Source: Coleofasciculus sp937127375
Lineage (GTDB): Bacteria; Cyanobacteriota; Cyanobacteriia; Cyanobacteriales; Coleofasciculaceae
Direction: 5' to 3' (one strand)
NCBI GenBank assembly: GCA_040218875.1
Contig: JAVJQP010000048.1
DNA length: 64,000 bases
In this document: piece by piece, positions 1 to 7,936 of the stretch
How the letters are laid out: every line of letters begins with the position of its first letter
How positions within the stretch are numbered: position 1 is the stretch's first letter
Position numbers and translations under genes: made by a program
Notes under the pieces: model-generated
The model's input: the letters and a program-made list of their open reading frames with translations, nothing else
Told to the model about the DNA's origin: nothing
Database searches by the model: none

Positions 1-165
1 GGCAATTCGGGTTCCGGCAATACAGGCTTCTCCACCACAAATACCAGGAGTGTTGCTGATTCCTTTGCCGCCCGTTCTCAGGGTTTTGGTCAGACTCTGA
101 ATGATGTCTGCTTTGTCAGCAGGGGATAGGCGAAGAAGCTGATGTTCCAGTTCCTGACGAGTCAT
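1..165 (-). CDS. DUF433 family protein, N-terminal part (runs off window)
   Basis: Reading the minus strand from the ATG at 163-165 gives MTRQELEHQLLRLSPADKAD and, further on, GICGGEACIAGTRIA before the window edge. The phrase CGGEACIAGTRI is the hallmark of DUF433 proteins, small DNA-binding-like proteins often paired with toxin-like partners. The N-terminal helix is rich in Leu, Arg and Lys. The gene is cut by the window boundary after about 55 residues, so a partner gene cannot be seen. Assignment to DUF433 is from the motif; a role as antitoxin is only inference. Confidence 0.7.
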   Translation of the reverse strand, partial: MTRQELEHQLLRLSPADKADIIQSLTKTLRTGGKGISNTPGICGGEACIAGTRIA

Positions 166-313
166 AGAGTACAGGGATAATTGCAAATTACTTTTATTGT
201 AGCGATCGCGCTATGGGGCATCGCGTCTACACGGCTAGCGGGAGTCTTGATATTTTGTACCTTGCTTGTTGGAGTATCTTCATAAATTGGGTAATTTACC
301 CAAACTCATAGCC

Positions 314-667
314 TTAATTCACCCAGTAATGCCAATCTGCGATCGCCTGTTGGGTTTCTGCATCTGCCTCTGGAGCCTCTAGCTGAATCAACGGCACTGC
401 CAGCGTATCATCATCCCAGGCAATCTCCACAAACATTTCCTGTTCACACTCCTCCTCTGGTGCCATTCCCACCACTTCTACGGTTGCCTTTTCTTTCACG
501 GGGGAAATGCGTCGCTTACTGATGCAGACGGCTGTGAAGGGAAACTGCATTGTGTCCTGTAAATAGCAGTACCAGCCCATTGCCTGCTCTTCTGGGCTGT
601 ATGCATCCACCACAATTTCCATCGTGATCCGCTCTTCTCGCTCTGCATCCCGTTCCACTCTCGCCAT
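314..667 (-). CDS. CcbP-like calcium-binding protein
   Basis: A 117-residue acidic protein beginning MARVERDAEREERITMEIVV and rich in Asp and Glu throughout. It matches the cyanobacterial calcium-binding family (PF11535) that includes Anabaena CcbP in length and in the opening charged helix, the EIVVDAY segment and the GWYCYLQD segment. CcbP buffers cytosolic Ca2+ and is degraded during heterocyst differentiation in Anabaena; whether this strain makes heterocysts cannot be told here. The gene stands alone between the DUF433 gene and the leucine-rich-repeat gene. There is no signal peptide, so it is probably cytoplasmic. Family assignment is fairly sure; function in this organism is inferred. 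Confidence 0.75.
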   Translation of the reverse strand: MARVERDAEREERITMEIVVDAYSPEEQAMGWYCYLQDTMQFPFTAVCISKRRISPVKEKATVEVVGMAPEEECEQEMFVEIAWDDDTLAVPLIQLEAPEADAETQQAIADWHYWVN

Positions 668-894
668 AGCCTAACTTCCTTCGTTGCTGTATGGTACACC
701 CAGATTCAAGGTTAACCCCCCTCTGCCAAGTCAGCATAAATAAACATCTCGACTCCCAACAGGATTAAAAGTAGAAGCTCTACCCAGGACAAAATTGTCA
801 CACCTGTTGGGCCTGATAAAATTCTTCTAAATTTGTAGGTTTCTCGAACATTGCTATTGTTCAGTTATAATACTCCAATGATGATAGGTTATGT
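668..894. other. Intergenic stretch without a recognisable gene
   Basis: About 230 bases between the calcium-binding gene and the end of the leucine-rich-repeat gene. The only open stretch is a 17-codon minus-strand ORF near 770-825, too short to support. No hairpin terminator was recognised. Confidence 0.4.
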
Positions 895-2046
895 TTAGAA
901 ACGGCAAACACCTGGAGAAGTGATTGGGCAAGTTGGCTGTGCTATGGGATTGTCTCTAAGGAAAAGTCCAGTCAGATTAGTCAGTCCAGAGAAAGGACTT
1001 ATATCTTTTATTTGGTTATTGTTGAGGTAAAGCTCAGTCAGATTGGTAAGCTCAGATAGGGAACTGATATCTTTTATTTGGTTATCGTTGAGGTGAAGTT
1101 AAGTTAGATTTGTAAGTCCAGAGATAGGACTAATATCTGTTATTTCGTTGTCGCTGAGATTAAGCTGAGTTAGATTGGTAAGTCCAGACGGAAAACTGAT
1201 ATTTTTTATTCGGTTATTGTTGAGGTAAAGCCTCCTCAGACTGACAAGTACAGATAGGGAACTGATATCTGTTATTTCGTTGTCGCTAAGGTAAAGCCTC
1301 TTCAGATTGGTAAGTCCAGATAAGGAACTGATATTTTTGATTCGGTTATTGTTGAGGTTAAGCCGATTTAGATTGGTAAGTCCAGACGGGAAACTGATAT
1401 TTTTAATTCGGTTATTGTTGAGGTTAAGCCAATTCAGATTGGTAAGTCCAGAGAGAGGACTGATATCTGTTATTTGGTTGTAGCTGAGGTAAAGCGAGTC
1501 CAGATTGGTAAGTCCAGAGAGAGGACTGATATCTGTTATTTGGTTAGAGAAGAGGGAAAGCCAAGTCAGATTGGTAAGTCCAGAGAGAGGACTGATATCT
1601 GTTATTTGGTTGTAGCTGAGGTCAAGCCAAGTCAGATTGGTAAGTCTAGAAAGAGAACTGGTATCTGTTATTCGGTTATTGTTGAGGTAAAGCCAATTCA
1701 GATTGGTAAGTCCAGAAAGAGAACTGATATCTGTTATTTGGTTGTAGCTGAGGTTAAGCCAAGTCAGATTGGTAAGTCCAGAGAGAGGACGAACATCTTT
1801 TATTTCCTTAGAGAAAAGGTCAAGCGCAGTGCGACTTGACAGAATTTCATCAGCTTGAGAGCAATCACTTGTGCCTGTTTGTTCCAACAGTACCTCGACT
1901 GTTTTTTGAGAAGAGGCTGATAAACTGGTTCTTTGGAGACACCATTCTCTAAAAGAACTCCGTAGACTGGGTGAGGCGGCTATTGTAGCCCCCCATCCCC
2001 ATCCCCATAGACTTAAGAAGAGGGCGATCGCGCTAATCCATTTCAT
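895..2046 (-). pseudogene. Secreted internalin-type leucine-rich-repeat protein, internal stop
   Basis: The minus strand encodes a signal peptide (MKWISAIALFLSLWGWGWGA), a short linker with CSQADEI and then about a dozen 22-residue leucine-rich repeats of the type LTNLTWLNLSYNQITDISPL, as in internalin-like bacterial proteins. The first frame ends at TAA (1099-1101), but the same frame then continues with more repeats (LHLNDNQIKDIS, LTELYLNNNQIKDIS) and a normal-looking C-terminal cap containing DNPI and CPI, ending at TAA 895-897. Aligning repeats shows that the stop replaces a Gln or Glu codon position. So the gene is full length apart from one nonsense codon, and either produces a 315-residue truncated protein or is a very young pseudogene. 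Surface protein-protein binding is the usual role of the family. Confidence 0.85.
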
Positions 2047-2071
2047 TTCCTAAACTTGATACAGTAAAACT

Positions 2072-2617
2072 CTAGATTATCCCATCCATAGTAATCTGGA
2101 GATTATTTGTTGGGGTATGTGATCGTTTGCTCAACTCCTTCAGAATATTCACATCCACAAACAAATCACCCAACGGTACCCAATGATCTACGCCCCAAAG
2201 CGCCATTGTGCCATGTAAGGATTGGATGTCATCATGGAGACGCGATCGCACGTTTTCCACAAGAGCGTCAATATCAGAGGTATCCATTACTCGCTCAGAA
2301 TGCCATCCTAAATCAATCCGAGGACGCAGTTTAGCGATACGTTGTTGACTATCGATACCAGAATGCGATCGCACACACTCCAACAATACCCAAAGTGCTT
2401 GTTTACCCGGTGCAATTTCGCCATAGTCCGCTAGCTTTTCCACCATCTCCGGGATGAACGTTGCAACAGCACCATTCCAAGTGATGCGTTGTAACACCGA
2501 TGCACCATTATCCAGCGCTAGGATTAGGATCGAGCGACGGCTGCGCTCATCTTCCATCAAGGGTTTGAGCAGTTCAACTAATTCATTGATCGTGTTCGAG
2601 TCTAATTTAACCGTCAA
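2072..2617 (-). CDS. Effector-associated-domain (EAD) protein, probably a truncated STAND N terminus
   Basis: 181 residues. Residues 1-75 (INELVELLKPLMEDERSRR, then LALDNGASVLQRITWNG) look like one of the effector-associated death-like adaptor domains that open many cyanobacterial conflict proteins. The second half ends WVPLGDLFVDVNILKELSKR, which in full-length relatives leads directly into a NACHT/STAND ATPase. Here the frame stops about 18 residues later, so the ATPase and sensor repeats are missing. No ATG is in frame upstream; the likely start is TTG at 2617, 21 bases after the Uma2 gene's stop, so the two may be cotranscribed. It may act as a free adaptor or be a remnant. EAD subfamily not certain. 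Confidence 0.55.
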   Translation of the reverse strand: MTVKLDSNTINELVELLKPLMEDERSRRSILILALDNGASVLQRITWNGAVATFIPEMVEKLADYGEIAPGKQALWVLLECVRSHSGIDSQQRIAKLRPRIDLGWHSERVMDTSDIDALVENVRSRLHDDIQSLHGTMALWGVDHWVPLGDLFVDVNILKELSKRSHTPTNNLQITMDGII

Positions 2618-2638
2618 TTTAAACTGTAAACTGTGCGT

Positions 2639-3217
2639 TTATTCGTCTATTTCCAAGACGATACCTTCATAGAGCAATTCAATCGGAAATTCAAATTCAA
2701 TGCTGGATAGAGTGATGGTATCTCCCGCCTGATAAGGATAGTAAAGCCACATTCTTCCCTCTCCGCGAGAGTAACGTTCGACAGAGATTGTTTCCGAGTC
2801 AATCAAGATATACTCTTGCAAACTGGGAATTTTCAAATAGTAAGTGAATTTTTCCCCTCTATCCTTAGCACTTGTACCAGGCGAGAGAACTTCTACAATA
2901 AGTTTAGGGTTTTGAATAAACTTGCGAGCGTTAAGGTCTTCAGGGTCGCAACTGACGATAACATCAGGATAGTAGTAAATGCTCTTCGGACTCACTTGCA
3001 CCTTCACATCTGAGACATTGACCCGACAACTTCTGGAACGCAGATGAGGATACAAGGCTCTGTAGAGATTGAGAGCAATATCGTTATGAGGAATCGTACC
3101 GCCTGTCATAGCAAAGACTTCACCCTTGACATATTCATAGCGAATCTCTTGCTGAGATTCCCATTCGAGATAGTCCTCAAAGCTCATTTTGGGCAATTGT
3201 TGGGGAGTGGCTATCAT
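2639..3217 (-). CDS. Uma2 family (DUF820) PD-(D/E)xK nuclease-like protein
   Basis: 192 residues with the family's usual length and order: MSFEDYLEWE near the start, IRYEYVKGEVFAMTGGT, then the nuclease-fold core with YYPDVIVSCDPED (metal-binding Asp) and PKLIVEVLSPGTSAKDRGEK (catalytic Glu), followed by YYLKIPSLQEYILID. Uma2 proteins are extremely abundant in cyanobacteria; a restriction-endonuclease-like fold is established, but their biological role is not. Both catalytic positions are kept. It lies directly upstream of the effector-associated-domain gene on the same strand. Start ATG at 3217. Family assignment is secure. Confidence 0.9.
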   Translation of the reverse strand: MIATPQQLPKMSFEDYLEWESQQEIRYEYVKGEVFAMTGGTIPHNDIALNLYRALYPHLRSRSCRVNVSDVKVQVSPKSIYYYPDVIVSCDPEDLNARKFIQNPKLIVEVLSPGTSAKDRGEKFTYYLKIPSLQEYILIDSETISVERYSRGEGRMWLYYPYQAGDTITLSSIEFEFPIELLYEGIVLEIDE

Positions 3218-3235
3218 CGGAAATTAGGGTTGGCA

Positions 3236-3400
3236 AGGGGGCGAATGGAAACCCCTGTCATTTATGTATGGGGAGGAATTCGCCCTTTTACATAAACAGC
3301 AGTCCGACAGGACTTCCTTTGAGAAGCTGTTGGTATCCATTTCCCTTGTGTACACGACTGCATATTTGAATGGAAACCCCTACCGCCTTGGATTGACTTG
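3236..3400 (-). mobile_element. Possible IS200/IS605-type right-end hairpin relic
   Basis: A strong imperfect hairpin spans 3240-3286: outer arms GGGCGAAT/ATTCGCCC and an inner CCCC/GGGG pair. On the minus strand the preceding DNA (to about 3390) has the look of the structured, non-coding 3' part of TnpB elements, with CAAGGGAAATGG and CCTGTCGGACTGC segments, but no tnpB reading frame is left. The 14-mer GAATGGAAACCCCT occurs at 3243-3256 and again near 3371. This is pattern recognition only; a covariance-model search for the guide RNA would decide it. Confidence 0.3.
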
Positions 3401-3539
3401 CTGACGTTCGATGTATTGCGTTCACATGAAAGTCTGGGCAATTACAGACTCGTGCTTTTAATCTGTACGCATAAGGGTTGCTTGATTGGGCTTATGCCCC
3501 TCCCGTTTCCGGGGTGCTTTGATTGTAGCAGTAGGGGTA

Positions 3540-3660
3540 GGATGACCCTAGGCAACCTCTCGCCCATTTCCTTGAAATCCTGCCATAAGTCCTCCAATTC
3601 TGACCGACGGCTGCTGCTTGACGCCTCCAGAATAACGGTTGCTACTCCTATAATGGTCAA
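3540..3660 (-). pseudogene. Remnant of a STAND/NACHT gene linker
   Basis: A short minus-strand stretch reads TVILEASSSSRRSELEDLWQ followed by DFKEMGERLPRV. In full EAD-NACHT proteins the phrase VNILEEL.SSRRSELEDLWQDF sits between the adaptor domain and the ATPase, that is just after the point where the truncated gene at 2072-2617 stops. Here it is isolated, without adaptor or Walker motifs. It therefore seems to be debris of a related gene. The assignment rests on this one conserved phrase. Confidence 0.4.
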
Positions 3661-3889
3661 AGACTAGCACGAAGAAATTTTGGAGAGGGAATTCTGATGA
3701 CGATTCGCGAAACCACTATAATGACGAAATCATTGTAGTGCGTTTAGCGAAGCCATGCCGCAGGCTTTGCATCTTGCTCGCTACTAATACCCAATTTAAA
3801 TGCATGACAGCTTACCCTCTCACCTCCCTATCCCAACCTCTCAAAAAAATCCGTGAAATCAGTGTCATTCCCCTCTCACCTCTCCACCC

Positions 3890-3935
3890 CAATCTCTCAA
3901 AAAAATCCGTGAAATCAGTGTTTTGACAAATGACA
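3890..3935. repeat. Dispersed 45-bp repeat, copy 1 (before RND gene)
   Basis: The sequence ATCTCTC, an A-rich run, then TCCGTGAAATCAGTGTTTTG and an AATGAC heptamer recurs almost unchanged at 12151-12195. A partial copy is at 3837-3865. Both full copies sit just upstream of a start codon on the same strand. Confidence 0.6.
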
Positions 3936-6900
3936 AATGACAAACTCAGTATTAGTGCGATCGCGATTCGCCGCCATATCGGTACTCTAGTCTTAACCCT
4001 AGCCGTAATTGTGCTGGGGATATTCTTTATTCTCCAGATTCAGGTCGATTTATTACCCTCGATTACCTATCCCCGGATTGGCTTACGCTTGGGAGCGCCC
4101 GGTATCTCGCCAGAGGTAGCGGTTGAGGAAATTACTAAACCCTTGGAACAAGGATTAAGCGCGACTGAGGGCGTTATCCAAGTCTTCTCCCAAACTCGTG
4201 AGGGACGAATTAGTTTAGACCTGTTTTTTCGACCCGGAGGTGATATTGACCAGGCGCTAAATGATGCAACAGCGGCGTATAACCGCGCTCAATCAAATTT
4301 ACCCGAAATTATCGAAGAACCGCGTTTATTTAAGTTTGACCCCTCTCAATTACCGGTTTATGAATTAGCCCTAAAATCTTCATCCCTAAACGATGTAGAT
4401 TTGCGCGTCTTTGCCGATGAAGAACTTAGCCGCGAACTGAGTGTAGTTCCTGGCGTCGCCTCAGTGGATGTGTCTGGCGGGGTAACAGAAGAGGTTCGGG
4501 TGTTGATTGATCCGACTCGTTTGCAGCGATTAGGATTAGGCTTAACCGATGTCCTAGATGCCCTAGATGAGCGCAATCAAGATGTGGCGGGGGGACGACT
4601 ACGGGGGGAAGATTCGGAACCTTTGACGCGAACCATGGGACGGTTTCAGGAGGCGGCAGAACTGCGGAATTTGTCCTTTGAAATAGCAGATACCGACGCC
4701 ACCAATCTGTCTCTTCGGGTCTATCTGCGCGATTTTGCTGAGGTAATTGATGGGACTGAAGATAGACGGGTATTTGTCTTTCTGAATGGAGAACCAGCGG
4801 TTAAAGTTAGTATTCAGAAGCAACCGGATGCGAATACGATTGAAGTTGTCAATGGAGTGAAAAAACGCATTGAACAGCTAAAGCAATCCGGTTTAATTAC
4901 AGAGGATATTGAATTAGTGGCGACATTGGATGAATCAGTTTTCATCCAAAATTCGATTGCCAATGTAACCAGTGCGGGGTTAGTGGGAGCAACATTAGCC
5001 GCGTTTGCAGTTTTGTTGTTTTTAGGTTCATTGCGGCAAACTTTAATTATTGTCATCGCCATTCCTCTCGCCACCCTAGCCGCTGTGATTTTAATGAAAT
5101 TATTTGGCTTATCCCTAAATGTGTTTAGTTTAGGCGGATTAGCGTTAGGTGTGGGGATTGTCGTGGATAATGCGATTGTTATGCTAGAAACCATCGCGGC
5201 GGGTGTGTCTGATAATCCGGTTGTAGGGACAGATGTAACCGATAAAAATGGGGAAAAAACCAATAACTTAACAAAACCCGCCCCGCCTCAATCCATCATT
5301 TCCCAAGCCGAACGGTGTTCCCAAGAGGTAGAATCAGCACTGATTGCGTCTACCAGTACTAACTTAGTTGCTGTCCTCCCTTTTTTACTCATTGGTGGCT
5401 TTTTCTCCCTCCTGTTTAGTGAATTAATTTTAACGATTAGCTTTGCTGTCGCCGCGTCGTTAGTGGTGGCGTTGACGGTAGTACCCATGCTGTCGTCTCG
5501 CCTATTAGCAATTCCTCGATCCAGTGGTTTAAATCGATTTTGGCTATTACAAGCTTTTAATCGTCGCTTTGAAGCCGCAACTCGAAGTTACCAAGGGTTT
5601 CTAGCACGGGTGCTGCGGTATCGTATTTTAGTCATCGCCCTCGCTATTTTAATTTTAGGCGGAGGAAGTTTAGCCTTAGCCCGTCAAATTCCCCAAGAAA
5701 TTCTGCCCCGAATTGATACCGGACAAGCGAGAATGTTTGCCCAATTTCCACCAGGAACTACTCTAGAACAAAATCGCCAAGTGATGATGGCGGTGGATGA
5801 TATTCTCTTGGCGCAACCGGAAACCGACTATGCCTTTACCACATCTGGCGGGTTTCTGTTTGGTGGGAATACCTCAGAAAACCTGTTACGGGGGACGAGT
5901 ACAATTGCGCTGAAATCGGATAGTAATGTCGAGACATTTATTGGACAAGTCAATCAAGAATTGCAGACATTAAATTTAGTCCAAACTCGTCTGCGCCTGA
6001 GTCCCGGTGAAGTACGGGGGATTATTTTAAGTAATTCCCCGGTTCGCGGGGCGGATTTAGATATTGGCTTACAGGGAACCAATACGCAGCAATTAGAAGC
6101 CGCAGGGCGTCAAGTCTTAAAAGCGTTAGATGAACGCGCAACCTTAGCCCGATTTCGCCCGGATGCAGATAATCGCCAACCCGAAATTCAAATTCGTCCC
6201 GACTGGGAACGAGTCGCCCAATTGGGGTTAACGGCACAGGAAATTGGTGATACGATTCAAACCGCGATCGCAGGTTCGGTATCGACTCAGTTACAACGGG
6301 GTGATCGCTTAGTGGATGTGCGGGTACAGCTTGATCAAGCGGCGATTCAGCGCGTGTCTCAGATTAAAGAGTTACCCCTATTTACCAATAATAATCGCCA
6401 AATAAAATTGGGTGATGTCGCCGCAATTGATCAAGGACAAGCGCCGGGTGAAATTCAGCGAATTAATCAGCGCCAAGTGTTCTTAATTGCAGGGACACTA
6501 AATGAAGGTGCAACGCTGAGTGAGGCGTTAGCGGAAACCAATGCAGTGTTAGCAGAATTAGACTTACCGGAGGGGGTTTCTATCTTACCCAGTTCCGCCA
6601 GTGAAACGAATCAGCAACTGCAAAATTCCCTGAAGATACTGGGAGGATTAGCGGCATTTATGGTGTTTGTGGTGATGGCGGTACAGTATAATTCCCTAAT
6701 TGACCCCTTAGTGATTATGCTGACTGTACCCTTGGCGTTAGCCGGGGGAATTTTGGGACTCTATGTCACCCAAACCGCCATGGGTGCAACGGTTCTGGTG
6801 GGGGCGGTACTGCTGGTGGGGATTGTGGTGAATAACGCGATCGTGATGGTGGAGTTTGCCAATCAAATTTATTACCGGGAAAAGGTTGACCGCCAAACCG

Positions 6901-7205
6901 CCATTTTGCAAGCCGCACCACAACGTTTACGACCGATTTTGATGACTACAATTACTACAGTGTTAGGCTTGTTCCCCCTAGCATTAGGGATTGGGCAAGG
7001 GTCAGAGTTTTTACAACCGTTAGGGGTGGTTGTGTTTTCGGGATTATCACTAGCAACGGGATTGACGTTATTTATTATTCCCTGTTTCTATACGTTGCTT
7101 CATGATACTTTTGGGGATAAGAATCGTAAAAAAGGAGCCAGGGTAAGAACAGGGAAAAAGAACCAGGGAACAGAAAACCGGGATAAGACTAGAGCATCAG
7201 TGTAG
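3930..7205 (+). CDS. RND (HAE1/AcrB-type) efflux transporter permease
   Basis: 1091 residues, the usual architecture of resistance-nodulation-division pumps: first membrane helix at about 15-35 (IGTLVLTLAVIVLGIFFILQ), the porter segment PSITYPRIGLRLGAPG, TM cluster with LGVGIVVDNAIVMLETI near 410-425 (proton-relay Asp), a second half repeating the fold, and VVNNAIVMVEFANQ near 970. It drives drug, lipid or metal export across the inner membrane with a membrane-fusion protein and outer-membrane channel; neither partner gene is beside it. It is longer than typical because of an insertion after TM4 (about residues 428-470). Within it, residues 444-453 are encoded by DNA (5259-5284) matching an intergenic repeat of this genome. 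The substrate cannot be predicted. The last 25 residues are strongly basic. Confidence 0.92.
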   Translation: MTNDKLSISAIAIRRHIGTLVLTLAVIVLGIFFILQIQVDLLPSITYPRIGLRLGAPGISPEVAVEEITKPLEQGLSATEGVIQVFSQTREGRISLDLFFRPGGDIDQALNDATAAYNRAQSNLPEIIEEPRLFKFDPSQLPVYELALKSSSLNDVDLRVFADEELSRELSVVPGVASVDVSGGVTEEVRVLIDPTRLQRLGLGLTDVLDALDERNQDVAGGRLRGEDSEPLTRTMGRFQEAAELRNLSFEIADTDATNLSLRVYLRDFAEVIDGTEDRRVFVFLNGEPAVKVSIQKQPDANTIEVVNGVKKRIEQLKQSGLITEDIELVATLDESVFIQNSIANVTSAGLVGATLAAFAVLLFLGSLRQTLIIVIAIPLATLAAVILMKLFGLSLNVFSLGGLALGVGIVVDNAIVMLETIAAGVSDNPVVGTDVTDKNGEKTNNLTKPAPPQSIISQAERCSQEVESALIASTSTNLVAVLPFLLIGGFFSLLFSELILTISFAVAASLVVALTVVPMLSSRLLAIPRSSGLNRFWLLQAFNRRFEAATRSYQGFLARVLRYRILVIALAILILGGGSLALARQIPQEILPRIDTGQARMFAQFPPGTTLEQNRQVMMAVDDILLAQPETDYAFTTSGGFLFGGNTSENLLRGTSTIALKSDSNVETFIGQVNQELQTLNLVQTRLRLSPGEVRGIILSNSPVRGADLDIGLQGTNTQQLEAAGRQVLKALDERATLARFRPDADNRQPEIQIRPDWERVAQLGLTAQEIGDTIQTAIAGSVSTQLQRGDRLVDVRVQLDQAAIQRVSQIKELPLFTNNNRQIKLGDVAAIDQGQAPGEIQRINQRQVFLIAGTLNEGATLSEALAETNAVLAELDLPEGVSILPSSASETNQQLQNSLKILGGLAAFMVFVVMAVQYNSLIDPLVIMLTVPLALAGGILGLYVTQTAMGATVLVGAVLLVGIVVNNAIVMVEFANQIYYREKVDRQTAILQAAPQRLRPILMTTITTVLGLFPLALGIGQGSEFLQPLGVVVFSGLSLATGLTLFIIPCFYTLLHDTFGDKNRKKGARVRTGKKNQGTENRDKTRASV

Positions 7206-7362
7206 AGCCAGAAGTAGAGACGTTCCGCTGGAACCTCTGCCAATTGTCGGTAGTTTTCTACTGTATTGTACATATAATAAATTTCCATCTTAGCGGCTGC
7301 CATAGCCATTCGCTTTATTTACTTTTCCTATGGCAATGTGATTACAGCAGATTTCAGCCCGA

Positions 7363-7590
7363 CCTACTTAGGGGTTGCTGAATAAGTCTTGTAGTGGGGT
7401 AGGGAGCAGGGGAAGCCGGGGAAGCCGGGGAAGCCGGGGGAGCAGGGGAAGCAATGATACATTTTCCCTGATAGCGGTGCAAGGATATGAAAGGGTTTTA
7501 CCTTATGTTCTTGAAGATGAGTCAATGTCCATGCTACTCAAAGCCTTGATAGATAAGGGTTTTGGAGTTGTGCAGCAAGCCCTACTTACT
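7363..7590. mobile_element. MITE-like/IS-derived element with imperfect terminal repeats
   Basis: About 230 bp. The left end reads CCTACTTAGGGGTTGCTGAA; the right end, reversed, is GTAAGTAGGGCTTGCTGCAC. The right end recurs in both arms of the large palindrome at 63252-63482. Inside is a short G-rich tandem run (AAGCCGGGG, 7410-7450). The open frame across it carries no recognisable domain and is not called as a gene. Confidence 0.45.
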
Positions 7591-7596
7591 TAAGCA

Positions 7597-7630
7597 AGAT
7601 CCCCGACAACTCCTACGAAGTCGGGGATCT
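7597..7630. repeat. 34-bp hairpin repeat, copy 1
   Basis: Perfect 11-bp stem (AGATCCCCGAC / GTCGGGGATCT) with a 12-base loop. An identical 34-bp copy lies at 31133-31166, just after the hybrid kinase gene. It could serve as a bidirectional terminator between convergent genes, but exact identity of stem and loop points to a mobile REP-like hairpin. Confidence 0.7.
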
Positions 7631-7827
7631 GTCTGTGTACCTCACTATACTTAAAAAATACTGCTATTTTTTGATAAAAATTTTGGGAGATAGTAGAAAA
7701 TTATAATTGTTGTAGCGCTACGCATACATGTTAGGACAAAATAAAAAAAAATTAAATCGCTCAATCCCTTGTCAGGTAAGTGTTTTTCTTCACTATTGCC
7801 CATTGCCTAGCGCGTAGCGCTATATAA

Positions 7828-7906
7828 CCCGCGAAGGCGGGTTTGGTCTGTGTAGCTGCGGTTTAAACCGCCCAGCTTGATTTAAGGCTGGTGGGCATTG
7901 CCCACC
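7828..7906. repeat. Cyanobacterial dispersed repeat plus 17-bp palindrome
   Basis: Contains GCGGGTTTGGTCTGTGTAGC and GGTTTAAACCGCCCAG, the same modules found at 34505-34555 and 34846-34885, followed by the palindrome GGTGGGCATTGCCCACC (7890-7906). It lies just past the end of the DUF4335 gene and may act as its terminator. Confidence 0.5.
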
Positions 7907-7936
7907 CTACTGATAACTGATAACTCCCTCATCTCA

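Noticed and set aside
1474..1839. Plus-strand open frame with regular repeats
   Set aside because: Antisense shadow of the leucine-rich-repeat gene; regularity comes from its repeats.
3243..3384. Two copies of GAATGGAAACCCCT as a degenerate CRISPR
   Set aside because: Only two 14-base copies 128 bases apart, no repeat of typical length, no cas genes.
7375..7593. 72-residue open frame beginning with SRG repeats
   Set aside because: Falls entirely within a MITE-like element and a G-rich tandem run; no protein-like domain.
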